Source of the DNA: RGIG3528 sp045616485
GTDB lineage: Bacteria; Bacillota; Clostridia; Lachnospirales; Lachnospiraceae
Reading direction: 5' to 3'
Assembly: GCA_045616485.1 (NCBI GenBank)
Contig: JAZLGU010000083.1
Coordinates: 1-64,000, forward strand
DNA length: 64,000 bases
Shown: piece after piece, positions 1-8,368 of the stretch
Layout of the letters: every line of letters starts with the position of its first letter
Numbering within the stretch: the first letter of the stretch is position 1
Program-made: the position numbers and the translations under genes
Notes under the pieces: model-generated
The model's database searches: none
What the model was told of the DNA's origin: nothing
The model's input: the letters and a program-made list of their open reading frames with translations, nothing else

Positions 1-38
1 TGACAAAAAATTGACAGTGAGAAACGTCCCCGTGACAA
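1..38. repeat. REP-like 32-bp repeat, left copy
   Basis: A full unit begins at position 11 with TTGACAGTGAGAAACG and ends with CCCCGTGACAA. Bases 1-10 match the end of a preceding unit, so a tandem array probably continues to the left of the window. The same unit occurs twice at 58273-58333. It lies just beyond the 3' end of the minus-strand gene that stops at 44. Similar short GC-centred repeats in clostridia are often associated with RAYT-type transposases; that link is inference because no such transposase gene is in the window. Confidence 0.8.
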
Positions 39-43
39 TATGA

Positions 44-1357
44 TTATACTATATCGTTATTGTCAAATGGGTCTCCACATTCAGGACAGAACTTTGGAGG
101 TAAAGAACCCTTTGCAGGCTCATAACCACACTTGTCACATCTCCACTGAATCTCAGAAGCAGGCTTCTTAGCGCCGCATTCTGTACAGAATTTACCCTTA
201 TTTACTGTACCGCAGCTGCACTTCCAGCCATCATTTACAGGCTTTTTAGCACCGCACTCCGGACAGAAATTACCTGTAACTACTGTGCCACAGGAGCACT
301 TCCAGGAGTTAGCAGGAGCTGCCTGCTGTGCCGGCTGCTGGGGAGCCTGCTGAGCGCCCATTGCGAAAAGGCTGGCTGCGTTGGCACCACCCATCTGGCC
401 TGCCATACCCATGCCCATAAAGCCTGTCATGGCACCTGCTTCATTGCTTGCTGCTTTATTCATAGCAGATACTGTACCTCCCACAAGGTGTGCTGCTGCA
501 CGATTAGGATCCATAAGAGTGGAATCCTGCTGAAGAGCCTTAATTCTCTCAGCATCCTCATCTGTAGGTCTGATGGAAGAAATACCGAAAGAAACAACCT
601 CGATACCACGAAGATCTCTCCACTTGCCGGAAAGTACTTCATTAAGCTCATCTGCTATCTCCATGGTATGAGTAGCAAATGCAGTATAACGTACTCCTGC
701 CTCGGAAATCTTGCCCAGAGCAGGCTGAAGGCCTGTAAGAAGCTCAGTCTTCATCTGGCTCTCAAGACTGCTTCTCATGTAATCACCGGCAACATTGCCT
801 GCAACATTTGTGTAGAAAAGAATAGGATTGGTAATCTTGAAGCTGTACTCACCGTTACACTTAATATCAATATCCATATCGATTCTGGCATTGGTGTCTA
901 CCAGATGAATAGGAATAGGTGAAACTGTACCATACTTATTGCCAGGTAATTCCTTGGTATTGATATAGTACACTCTCTGGTCCTTTGGAGTCTCACCGCC
1001 AAAAGTGAAACGCTTACCAATAGTAGCAAAAACGCCCTTAATGTTTGCTCCATTAAGGCCTGCCATAATAGTAGGCTCAGTGGAAGCATCATATGTAAAT
1101 TCACCTGGAACGTCACAGTACTCAACGACCTTACCCTGCTCAACAATAAGCATAGCCTGTCCGTCTGCTACTGAAATAATGGAGCCTGTAGAAATAACAT
1201 TATCTGACCCCTTTGTGTTGCTTGAACGTCCTGATGTCTTTTTTATACCCTTAGTCATAAGAGTGTTCTGATCCAGCGCCTCGCAGTAAAAATACTCTTT
1301 CCACTGATCGCCCAGTGCAGATCCTGCTGCACCGCCAAGTGCTTTAATAAGTCCCAT
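44..1357 (-). CDS. SPFH-domain (YdjI-like) protein with C-terminal zinc ribbons
   Basis: 437 residues. The first ~290 residues fit the SPFH/virion-core-like family (B. subtilis YdjI type), thought to assemble as a membrane-associated scaffold; there is no signal peptide or clear transmembrane helix. A Gly/Met/Ala/Gln-rich linker (about 295-350) leads to three consecutive zinc-ribbon modules, each with paired Cys-x-Cys or Cys-x-x-Cys motifs (WKCSCGT...CPECGAKKP, WKCSCGT...CTECGAKKP, WRCDKCGY...CPECG). The start is supported by an AGGAGA ribosome binding site seven bases upstream. The gene appears monocistronic and is followed by REP-like repeats. Its role is not known; stress or envelope scaffolding is a guess from the family. 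Confidence 0.85.
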   Translation of the reverse strand: MGLIKALGGAAGSALGDQWKEYFYCEALDQNTLMTKGIKKTSGRSSNTKGSDNVISTGSIISVADGQAMLIVEQGKVVEYCDVPGEFTYDASTEPTIMAGLNGANIKGVFATIGKRFTFGGETPKDQRVYYINTKELPGNKYGTVSPIPIHLVDTNARIDMDIDIKCNGEYSFKITNPILFYTNVAGNVAGDYMRSSLESQMKTELLTGLQPALGKISEAGVRYTAFATHTMEIADELNEVLSGKWRDLRGIEVVSFGISSIRPTDEDAERIKALQQDSTLMDPNRAAAHLVGGTVSAMNKAASNEAGAMTGFMGMGMAGQMGGANAASLFAMGAQQAPQQPAQQAAPANSWKCSCGTVVTGNFCPECGAKKPVNDGWKCSCGTVNKGKFCTECGAKKPASEIQWRCDKCGYEPAKGSLPPKFCPECGDPFDNNDIV

Positions 1358-1466
1358 AGTGTATCTCCTCTCGAAATGTTATTTTTTCATAACCGAATAA
1401 GCCAATTATAAAGTATTTATAAAGAAAATGGAATACACATTTTAGCAACTTTTATAAAGAAATCAT

Positions 1467-1503
1467 AAAAAAATATGCGAAATAGCCTAAGTTATTTCGC
1501 ATA
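1467..1503 (-). terminator. Rho-independent terminator after the MATE gene
   Basis: Perfect 11-bp stem TATGCGAAATA / TATTTCGCATA (1474-1484 with 1493-1503). On the minus strand it is followed by seven Ts (1467-1473), just past the stop of the MATE gene at 1528. Confidence 0.85.
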
Positions 1504-1527
1504 AAGCACCAGCACACAGCTTCCCTA

Positions 1528-2922
1528 TCATTCATTTACTACATTATTCATCCAGACCCCGCTCTTAAGGATAAAGGATCCTACAATTATTTTAATTAAG
1601 TCACACAGACCTACCAGGAAGTAAATAATAACTATATTTAATCCTGTAAATCTGGTGAGGACAAACCCTACAGGAACTGCCACTACCCAAAGAAAAACTG
1701 AGTCAAAAAGGAATGTAACAAAAGTCTTTCCGCCTGATCTTATGGTAAAATATGTGGCATGCAGTATGCCGGCAACAGGCATTAACACCGCTGCCACCTG
1801 CATTATACTGGTAGCCAGGCTTCTGGCCTCATCGCTCACCTCATAAAACTGTGGGAACAGTGGTGCCGTAAAGAACTGTAAAACACCTATAACTGTTGCC
1901 ACCTCTGCTGAAAAGCATATGATGCGGTAGGCCGTATCCCTGGCCTCGTCCATCTTGCCTACTCCCAGCATCTGTCCTACTATAATCCCTACTGAATTGC
2001 CTAATGCCATAAAGGCTATGTTGAAAACATTATATATGGCTGAATTGATGGAAAAAGCAGTAACTACATCCAGTCCTCTCAGAGAGTAAATCTGATTCTG
2101 TACAGCTATTCCCATTGACCAAAGGGTCTCATTAATAATAAGGGGAGTCGCCATAATAAGAATTTTCTTCATAAGAGAGGCAGGTACAGAAAGACTCCTC
2201 CAGACTCCGGCCATATAAGGAGCCTTTTTTATATTAAAATGAGTCCAGGCAACTACCAGAATCATCTGCACATATCTGGAAACATTGGTAGCAATGGCAG
2301 CACCAATAATCCCCAGAGCAGGTGCTCCAAACTTACCATAAATCAGCACGTAATTTAAAACAAGGTTCAAAAATACCGCAAAAAAGCTGGCCACCATGGG
2401 CACTACCGTCTGGCCACACTCACGAAGGGTAGAGGAATAGCAGTTCTCTACTGCACATGGTATGAGGCCTATAAGGATGACGCCCAGATACATCTTACCA
2501 TAATTAAGAGTAGCCACAGGATCACCTTTTTCCTGGTCATGCAGATAAAGTGAAATAAGAGAATCCTGGAAAAACCACATAACTGCCATGGCTACAGTTA
2601 CAATAATGATAGCCATTATAACTTTAAATCTGAAGGTATTCTTTACTCCCTCATAATTTCTCTGTCCATAAAACTGAGCGCCAAAAATACCGGCTCCGCC
2701 TACAGCTCCAAACATGCAAAGAAAGAATACAAAAACAAACTGATTGACAATGGTAACACCATTCACCTGTGACTGCCCCAGCTTGCCCACCATAACATTG
2801 TCAAGGAGTGACACTACATTATTGATGCCGTTCTGTACCATCATGGGAATGGCTACTGCCAATACTCTTTTGTAAAAAGCCCCATCTCCCTTAAGATATT
2901 TTGTTGCTGTCAAAACCTTCAT
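1528..2922 (-). CDS. MATE-family multidrug/Na+ efflux transporter
   Basis: 464 residues with about twelve hydrophobic segments arranged as two similar halves, typical of the MATE (NorM/DinF-like) family, which exports organic cations in exchange for Na+ or H+. Recognisable features are the N-terminal AVAIPMMVQNGINNVVSLLDN segment region and the repeated 'P-M...N...Y' patterns of each half. Full length for the family. The start has GAGGAG a few bases upstream. It lies 3' of the trp operon but is separated from it by a strong terminator, so it is probably transcribed on its own. The substrate cannot be told from the sequence. Confidence 0.9.
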   Translation of the reverse strand: MKVLTATKYLKGDGAFYKRVLAVAIPMMVQNGINNVVSLLDNVMVGKLGQSQVNGVTIVNQFVFVFFLCMFGAVGGAGIFGAQFYGQRNYEGVKNTFRFKVIMAIIIVTVAMAVMWFFQDSLISLYLHDQEKGDPVATLNYGKMYLGVILIGLIPCAVENCYSSTLRECGQTVVPMVASFFAVFLNLVLNYVLIYGKFGAPALGIIGAAIATNVSRYVQMILVVAWTHFNIKKAPYMAGVWRSLSVPASLMKKILIMATPLIINETLWSMGIAVQNQIYSLRGLDVVTAFSINSAIYNVFNIAFMALGNSVGIIVGQMLGVGKMDEARDTAYRIICFSAEVATVIGVLQFFTAPLFPQFYEVSDEARSLATSIMQVAAVLMPVAGILHATYFTIRSGGKTFVTFLFDSVFLWVVAVPVGFVLTRFTGLNIVIIYFLVGLCDLIKIIVGSFILKSGVWMNNVVNE

Positions 2923-2950
2923 ATACGCTCCTCAGAATCTGAGATTCATA

Positions 2951-2980
2951 AAAAAACCTTAGCATGAAAACATGCTAAGG
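2951..2980 (-). terminator. Terminator of the trp operon
   Basis: Perfect 10-bp stem CCTTAGCATG / CATGCTAAGG (2957-2966 with 2971-2980) with a 4-base loop. On the minus strand six Ts follow (2951-2956). It lies 60 bases past the trpA stop and ends the trpDCFBA transcript. Confidence 0.9.
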
Positions 2981-3043
2981 CATTATATCAAAACCTATGA
3001 ATAATAACAAGTATATAATAAATTCGCGTAAAACCAATATTTT

Positions 3044-3823
3044 TCAGATAGCGCTTATGGCAGCCTTCATTTCTCCCACAAAGGCAGCCACTTCCTCCAC
3101 ACAATTTTCTCCCAAAGAGCCCACTTTTTTCACAATAGCCGATCCAACAATAACGCCATCAGACACTTTTGCCATATTGGCAGCCTGCTCCGGACCTGAA
3201 ATACCAAAACCTATAGCGCAGGGGATAGCAGGATTGGCCTCTTTCACCAGCTTTACCATCCCTGCCACATCTGTAGTAATATTGTTTCTCATACCGGTAA
3301 CGCCAAGGGAAGAAACGCAATAAACAAAGCCTTCCGCTTCTCTAGCTATCTTGGCTATTCTGTCTTCAGAGGTAGGCGCTATAAGACTAATAAAATCCAG
3401 TCCACAGGACCTGCAGGCAGGGGCAAATTCTTCCTTCTCTTCATAAGGAACATCAGGAAGAATTATGCCATCCATCCCTACCTCGGAAGCCTTTTTACAG
3501 AAACGGCTAATGCCGTAGGAGTAAACAACGTTGGCATAGGTCATAAAGACCATTGGTACCTTCACTTCTTTTCTAAGCTCCTGTACCATATCAAAAATTT
3601 TATCGGTGGTAACACCGGTAGACAATGCTCTTATATTGGCGCCCTGTATTACAGGCCCCTCTGCAGTAGGATCAGAAAAAGGAATCCCCAGCTCTATAAG
3701 GTCGGCACCTGCTTTTTCCATAGCTTTTACCAGCTTCTTGGTAGTCTCAAGATTGGGGTCACCGCATGTTACAAAAGGAATAAATGCTTTTTTATTTTCA
3801 AAAGCCTGACTAATTCTACTCAT
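3044..3823 (-). CDS. trpA: Tryptophan synthase alpha chain
   Basis: 259 residues, normal length. It cleaves indole-3-glycerol phosphate to indole and glyceraldehyde-3-phosphate and passes indole to TrpB. The family signature LIELGIPFSDPTAEGPVIQ is present around residues 42-60, with the catalytic Glu and Asp, and the C-terminal phosphate-binding Gly-rich segment (GFGISGPEQA, VGSAIVK) is intact. Its start overlaps the end of trpB by eight bases, consistent with translational coupling. It is the last gene of the operon, followed by a strong terminator. Confidence 0.97.
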   Translation of the reverse strand: MSRISQAFENKKAFIPFVTCGDPNLETTKKLVKAMEKAGADLIELGIPFSDPTAEGPVIQGANIRALSTGVTTDKIFDMVQELRKEVKVPMVFMTYANVVYSYGISRFCKKASEVGMDGIILPDVPYEEKEEFAPACRSCGLDFISLIAPTSEDRIAKIAREAEGFVYCVSSLGVTGMRNNITTDVAGMVKLVKEANPAIPCAIGFGISGPEQAANMAKVSDGVIVGSAIVKKVGSLGENCVEEVAAFVGEMKAAISAI

Positions 3824-5006
3824 GGATATCCTCCCCTCTGTATCTGGCTATGGCTGCACAGTCCTTGTCACCACGTCCTGAAATATTAATTACAATTATC
3901 TGATCACGTCTCATGGTAGGCGCCAGCTTAATAGCGTGGGCTACTGCATGAGCAGACTCAATAGCAGGAATAATGCCCTCAGTCTTACTTAAATACTCAA
4001 AAGCATTTACTGCTTCATCATCAGTTATCGCCACATACTCAGCTCTTCCGGTATCATGCAGCCAGGCATGCTCAGGTCCTATACCCGGATAATCCAGTCC
4101 TGCAGAAATAGAATAAACAGGAGCTATCTGTCCGTATTCGTCCTGACAGAAATAGGACTTCATACCATGGAAAATACCCAGCTTGCCGGTATTGATGGTA
4201 GCTGCAGTCTCAAATGTATCTATGCCTCGCCCTGCTGCCTCACATCCTATGAGTCTTACATCTTTATCTTCAATAAAATTATAAAAGGCACCGATGGCAT
4301 TGCTTCCGCCACCTACACAGGCTATAACCGCATCCGGCAGCCTGCCTTCTTTTTCCATTATCTGCTCCTTAATCTCTTTGGAGATAACAGCCTGGAAATC
4401 ACGAACAATAGTAGGAAAGGGGTGAGGACCCATAACAGATCCCAGACAGTAATGAGTGTCTGCTATTCTGCCGGTCCACTCTCTCATTGCTTCAGATACC
4501 GCATCTTTAAGAGTAGCTGTGCCACTGGTAACAGGAATAACCTCTGCCCCCAAAAGTCTCATACGGTAAACGTTGAGAGCCTGACGTTCTGTGTCCTCCT
4601 TGCCCATAAACACCACGCATTCCATTCCCAGGAGGGCTGCTGCTGTAGCTGTAGCCACGCCATGCTGGCCGGCACCTGTCTCTGCAATAAGTCTGGTCTT
4701 ACCCATTTTTTTTGCCAAAAGTGCCTGTCCCAAAACATTATTAATCTTATGAGCACCTGTATGATTCAGGTCTTCACGTTTCAGGTATATCTTGGCTCCT
4801 CCGAGATTTTCCGTCATCTTTTTCGCATAGTAAAGACGACTGGGCCTGCCTGCATATTCATTGAACAGCTCATTAAGCTCCCGATTGAATTCAGGATCGT
4901 TTTTGTAGTGATTATATGCCTCCTCCAGCTCTATAACAGCATTCATAAGGGTCTCGGGTATGTACTGTCCTCCATGTATGCCAAATCTTCCTGTCTTTCC
5001 TTCCAT
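3816..5006 (-). CDS. trpB: Tryptophan synthase beta chain
   Basis: 396 residues, normal for the TrpB1 class. A pyridoxal-phosphate enzyme that condenses indole with serine. The cofactor lysine is K87 in HTGAHKINNVLGQALLAK, and the phosphate-binding loop is CVGGGSNAIG. The N terminus GRFGIHGGQYIPETLM is typical of TrpB1. An AGGAGAC ribosome binding site precedes the ATG. It is 44 bases downstream of trpF and overlaps trpA by eight bases. Confidence 0.97.
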   Translation of the reverse strand: MEGKTGRFGIHGGQYIPETLMNAVIELEEAYNHYKNDPEFNRELNELFNEYAGRPSRLYYAKKMTENLGGAKIYLKREDLNHTGAHKINNVLGQALLAKKMGKTRLIAETGAGQHGVATATAAALLGMECVVFMGKEDTERQALNVYRMRLLGAEVIPVTSGTATLKDAVSEAMREWTGRIADTHYCLGSVMGPHPFPTIVRDFQAVISKEIKEQIMEKEGRLPDAVIACVGGGSNAIGAFYNFIEDKDVRLIGCEAAGRGIDTFETAATINTGKLGIFHGMKSYFCQDEYGQIAPVYSISAGLDYPGIGPEHAWLHDTGRAEYVAITDDEAVNAFEYLSKTEGIIPAIESAHAVAHAIKLAPTMRRDQIIVINISGRGDKDCAAIARYRGEDIHE

Positions 5007-5050
5007 TTCAGTCTCCTTCCAAAGGCTTTCTGATTACCTTTTGAAAAATA

Positions 5051-5662
5051 TTATCTATATCTTCTGACACCTAAAACAAATGCCTTCATTTTTTCAAAAT
5101 CTTTTTTCTTTTCTGTCTCCACTCCACCTGAAACATCCAGTAAAGAAGCCTCTGTCTTTAGCGCAGCTTTCAGATTATTAATGTCTAATCCCCCGGCCAG
5201 ACCGTATGGTCTTTTTACCAAGGAAAGGAGCTCCCAATCAAAGGCCCTGCCACTGCCCTGTCCTGCATCAAGGATAATGAAATCCGCCGTACTTTCATTG
5301 ACCTTTTTCACATCCTCTGCACTCGTAACCTGAAATGCCTTCCAGATTTTCTTATGGGTTAAAGTCCTAAGCTCTTCTATATACTGCTTGTCTTCCCTGC
5401 CGTGAAGCTGTGCCACGTCTATGACGCCGTTATTTAAAAGCTTTGCCACCACATCTACATCTTCGTCCACAAAAACTCCCACCGGACAAATATCTTTGGA
5501 TAACCCCTGTCTTAATTCTTCTGCCTGTGAAAAAGTAAGACTTCTGTGACTTTTGGGAAAATCAATAACAAAGCCAATATAATCAGGCCTTAATGCATTT
5601 ACATACTCTATGTCCTCAGGTCTTTTAAGGCCACAGATTTTTACCTGTTTTTCCTGCATCAT
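5051..5662 (-). CDS. trpF: Phosphoribosylanthranilate isomerase
   Basis: 203 residues. Catalyses the Amadori rearrangement of phosphoribosylanthranilate, the third step after anthranilate. The catalytic Cys is in VKICGLKRPEDI near the N terminus and the general-acid Asp is in FIILDAGQGSGRAFDW. A complete TIM barrel. The ATG overlaps the trpC stop (CTATGATG), so the two are translationally coupled; two adjacent Met codons make the start ambiguous by one residue. Confidence 0.96.
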   Translation of the reverse strand: MMQEKQVKICGLKRPEDIEYVNALRPDYIGFVIDFPKSHRSLTFSQAEELRQGLSKDICPVGVFVDEDVDVVAKLLNNGVIDVAQLHGREDKQYIEELRTLTHKKIWKAFQVTSAEDVKKVNESTADFIILDAGQGSGRAFDWELLSLVKRPYGLAGGLDINNLKAALKTEASLLDVSGGVETEKKKDFEKMKAFVLGVRRYR

Positions 5663-6453
5663 AGAACTGCCTTTCTAAAAGCGTTAAGTGTTTTTTCCTT
5701 ATCTTCTGCCCTCATTAGTACTTCTCCCATGAGTACAGCATCTGCTCCTATGTCAGATAAAACAGCAATATCCTTTGCGTCCTTGACCCCTGACTCCGCT
5801 ACATATATACATTCCTCAGGTATCAGGCTTCTAAGCCTTTTAGCATTTTCAAAATCCACGGAAAAATCCTTAAGATTTCTGTTGTTTACTCCGATAACTC
5901 TGGCTCCGGCTGAAACAGCCATTCTGATCTCTGCCTCGTCATGGGTCTCCACCAAAGCCGTAAGCCCCAGCTTATCAGCGATAGAGAGATACTTTTTAAG
6001 AGTAGGCAGGTCCATAAGCGAACAGATAAAAAGCACCGCATCAGCTCCCATAAGCTTGGACTGATATATCTGATACTCAGATACGGTAAAGTCCTTTCTT
6101 ATCATAGGTGTCGCTATGCTTTCCCTGATATCCGTAAATATCCTGTCTGATCCCAAAAACCACTTTGGCTCTGTCAGACAGGATACACAATCGGCCCCCG
6201 CCTTCTCATATGCCTTTGCTATTTTCATGTAATCAAATTCAGGATCTATAACGCCTTTGGATGGAGAAGCTTTTTTCACTTCACATATAAAAGACATCCC
6301 CGGCTTTTTCAGGGCTTCTTCGAAGGCAAAGGGAATGCGTCCTGTAGCAAGTCTTGTGGCCAGCTCTATAAGCTCAGGCTCAGAAATCCGCCTTTTATCC
6401 GCTTCCACCCTTGTCCTTGTAAAATCTGCTATTGTATCCAGGATAGTGGCCAT
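5659..6453 (-). CDS. trpC: Indole-3-glycerol phosphate synthase
   Basis: 264 residues from the chosen start. Converts the trpF product to indole-3-glycerol phosphate. The signature EVKKASPSKGVI with catalytic lysines and the closing strands VIGVNNRNL and YVAESGVKDAKD are present. The reading frame stays open 15 codons further upstream, inside trpD, but the ATG at 6453 (MATILDTIADFTR) is preferred: it has AGGA seven bases upstream, sits just after the trpD stop and matches the usual N terminus. Second gene of the operon. Confidence 0.95.
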   Translation of the reverse strand: MATILDTIADFTRTRVEADKRRISEPELIELATRLATGRIPFAFEEALKKPGMSFICEVKKASPSKGVIDPEFDYMKIAKAYEKAGADCVSCLTEPKWFLGSDRIFTDIRESIATPMIRKDFTVSEYQIYQSKLMGADAVLFICSLMDLPTLKKYLSIADKLGLTALVETHDEAEIRMAVSAGARVIGVNNRNLKDFSVDFENAKRLRSLIPEECIYVAESGVKDAKDIAVLSDIGADAVLMGEVLMRAEDKEKTLNAFRKAVL

Positions 6454-6457
6454 ATTG

Positions 6458-7480
6458 TTATTCCTGACTGTTTTTAATGTATTGCTGAAGCTTCTCATAA
6501 GCTTTTCCGCTGTCTATAGTCTCTGCTGCCAGCTTAATGCCCTCGGAAATACAAGGTGCCTTATCAGCAAGGTAAAGCGCTACTCCTGCGTTATAAAGAA
6601 CAGCTTCCCTCTTGGCTCCCTGCTCTTCGCCCTTAAGAATAGCTGTAGTAATAGCTGCATTTTCTGCAGGTGTACCACCCTTAAGCTCTTCTTTTTCGCA
6701 AGGATGCAGCCCAAAGTCCTCTGGCTTCAAGGTATAAGGATTGTAGAAGCCATCTTTAATCTCACATACGTATGTAGGTGCTGACAGGGACAGCTCATCC
6801 AGCTTATCCATACCATAAACTACCATACCGCGCTTTACTCCCAGGCTGGAAAGTACCTTGGCCAAAGGCTGTACCAGGCTCTCATCATATACGCCCAACA
6901 GCATACGGGTAGGCTTGGCAGGATTGGTCAATGGTCCCAGGATATTGAATACTGTTCTAAAGCCCAGCTCTTTTCTGATAGCTCCCACATACTTCATGCT
7001 GGAATGATACTTCTGGGCAAAGAAAAAGCAAATGCCTGTACTTTCCAGAAGCTCACGACATTTCTCAGGAGTCTGGGATATATTTATGCCTAATGCTTCC
7101 TGACAGTCTGCAGTACCGCAGGCTGAGGATGCTGCTCTGTTACCATGTTTTGCGATCTTTACGCCGGCTGCAGCCACCACAATGGCTGATGTGGTAGAGA
7201 TATTGAAGCTGTTGGACTTATCTCCGCCTGTACCGACTATTTCCATCACTTCCATATCGCCTGTATCAACAGGAGTAGCATGATCTCTCATAGCCTTGGC
7301 ACATCCTGCAATCTCTTCAATTGTTTCTGCCTTTGTACTTTTTGTGGATAAGGCTGCCAAAAAAGCAGCATTCTGAGTAGGTGTGGTCTCCCCATCCATA
7401 ATCTCATTCATTACGCTGTACGCTTCGTCGTAAGTAAGATCCTCTTTGTTTACAATTTTTTCAATAGCTTCTTTAATCAT
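6458..7480 (-). CDS. trpD: Anthranilate phosphoribosyltransferase
   Basis: 340 residues. Transfers phosphoribose from PRPP to anthranilate. The family motifs VGTGGDKSNSFNISTTSA and KHGNRAASSACGTAD are intact. This is the first gene of the operon and follows the T-box leader with a good AGGACAGGAC ribosome binding site. Unusually, no trpE or trpG lies upstream: the next gene on that side is an unrelated lipoprotein. It is a stand-alone TrpD, not a TrpG-TrpD fusion. Confidence 0.96.
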   Translation of the reverse strand: MIKEAIEKIVNKEDLTYDEAYSVMNEIMDGETTPTQNAAFLAALSTKSTKAETIEEIAGCAKAMRDHATPVDTGDMEVMEIVGTGGDKSNSFNISTTSAIVVAAAGVKIAKHGNRAASSACGTADCQEALGINISQTPEKCRELLESTGICFFFAQKYHSSMKYVGAIRKELGFRTVFNILGPLTNPAKPTRMLLGVYDESLVQPLAKVLSSLGVKRGMVVYGMDKLDELSLSAPTYVCEIKDGFYNPYTLKPEDFGLHPCEKEELKGGTPAENAAITTAILKGEEQGAKREAVLYNAGVALYLADKAPCISEGIKLAAETIDSGKAYEKLQQYIKNSQE

Positions 7481-7512
7481 GTCCTGTCCTTTCTGTTCGC
7501 TAATAAGTCTAT

Positions 7513-7796
7513 AAAAAAAATCCCTGACAGAGCTTGTCTGTCAAGGACGAATAAACTAATCCGCGGTGCCACCTTGATTTGCAGCTGTGCTGCACGCTTT
7601 TAAAAGTACTAACATACTTCTGTCCCTTCACGCAGGTCCTACGTCATGAAATACTAGATGTAAAAACATTTTTCCTCATGCCCTCAGTGGTCCATTTGAT
7701 GGCTGGTATCTCACGCTGCTCTCAGCTCTGCAGCACTCTCTGTAAAGGCCTCACCACCGTTATCTCCACTTCAACGGTTTATTACTTTATTAAGAT
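7513..7796 (-). ncRNA. Tryptophan T-box riboswitch leader
   Basis: On the minus strand the T-box sequence GGTGGCACCGCGG is exact (7561-7573). It is followed by a terminator with stem CCTTGACAGA / TCTGTCAGGG and eight Ts (7513-7546). Upstream lies the stem I region with the specifier context AAATGGACCACTGAGGG. The specifier is UGG (7692-7694), reading tryptophan. Uncharged tRNA-Trp should bind the specifier and the T-box bulge, block the terminator and allow trpD-trpA transcription. The 5' end is placed from the promoter at 7803-7831. Confidence 0.93.
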
Positions 7797-7802
7797 GAAG
7801 TG

Positions 7803-7831
7803 ATTCTATCACAAATTCTCTATCGTGTCAA
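7803..7831 (-). promoter_or_regulatory. Promoter of the T-box/trp operon
   Basis: On the minus strand, TTGACA (7826-7831) and TAGAAT (7803-7808) are separated by 17 bases, placing the transcript start close to 7796 at the 5' edge of the T-box leader. Confidence 0.8.
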
Positions 7832-7872
7832 TGCGAAATTTATACTTTCTTTATAAAAGGTATGACTGATTT

Positions 7873-8367
7873 TTAATTGGCGTAGGTATATGTAATGCTG
7901 GAAACTTCGCCATTCTTGATAACGATTACCAGGCTGGTCTTACCATCTTTCATGGAAAACTTACCGTCCTTGCCCTCGCCATAAGCCTTTGCTACAGCCT
8001 CTTCGCTGTCACCGATTCTGATACCCTGAGGGGTAGCCACCAGGTCATCAAGAAGCTGAATAGTAGTAAGGATTTCCTTGCCATTAACCTGACTGGTAAC
8101 GATCTGAAGAGAAGTGCCATATGTATAGAAATGGTCTTCGCCTTCAAATGCACAGCTTATTGAAGTGAAGGTAGATGTAGCCTCACCCAGCTTTTTAAGA
8201 ACAGCTTCCGCGCTTTCACCTATGGTTATTTTTTGTCCATTATGAACATAAGAATACTTGTTTTCTGTGGATTTCTCAGGGGTAGGTGTTGCATCAGAAC
8301 CGCTGCCGCAGGCAGTAAGTACGGCAATCATTGCCACCATAATTAAAGCTAAAATTCTTTTTTTCAT
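7873..8367 (-). CDS. Small lipoprotein, paralogue of the one at 17325
   Basis: 164 residues. A signal peptide ends in a lipobox (AVLTACGSG), so it should be anchored on the outer face of the membrane. The mature part carries the pattern IGESAEAVLKKLGEA, then a Cys/aromatic segment (SISCAFEGEDHFYTYG), then DDLVATPQGIRIGDSEEAV and a later YGEG. The lipoprotein at 17325-17849 has the same pattern in the same order, so the two are paralogues of a SmpA/BLIP-like ('IGxxxxxV...LG') type fold; the fold assignment is inference. Last gene of the dlt-like operon, two bases after the SGNH gene stop, with AAGGAT as ribosome binding site. Confidence 0.8.
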   Translation of the reverse strand: MKKRILALIMVAMIAVLTACGSGSDATPTPEKSTENKYSYVHNGQKITIGESAEAVLKKLGEATSTFTSISCAFEGEDHFYTYGTSLQIVTSQVNGKEILTTIQLLDDLVATPQGIRIGDSEEAVAKAYGEGKDGKFSMKDGKTSLVIVIKNGEVSSITYTYAN

Positions 8368-8368
8368 A

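Noticed and set aside
4056..5033. Plus-strand frame of 325 codons opposite trpB
   Set aside because: Antisense shadow of trpB, whose motifs are complete; the composition is typical of reverse-strand open frames.
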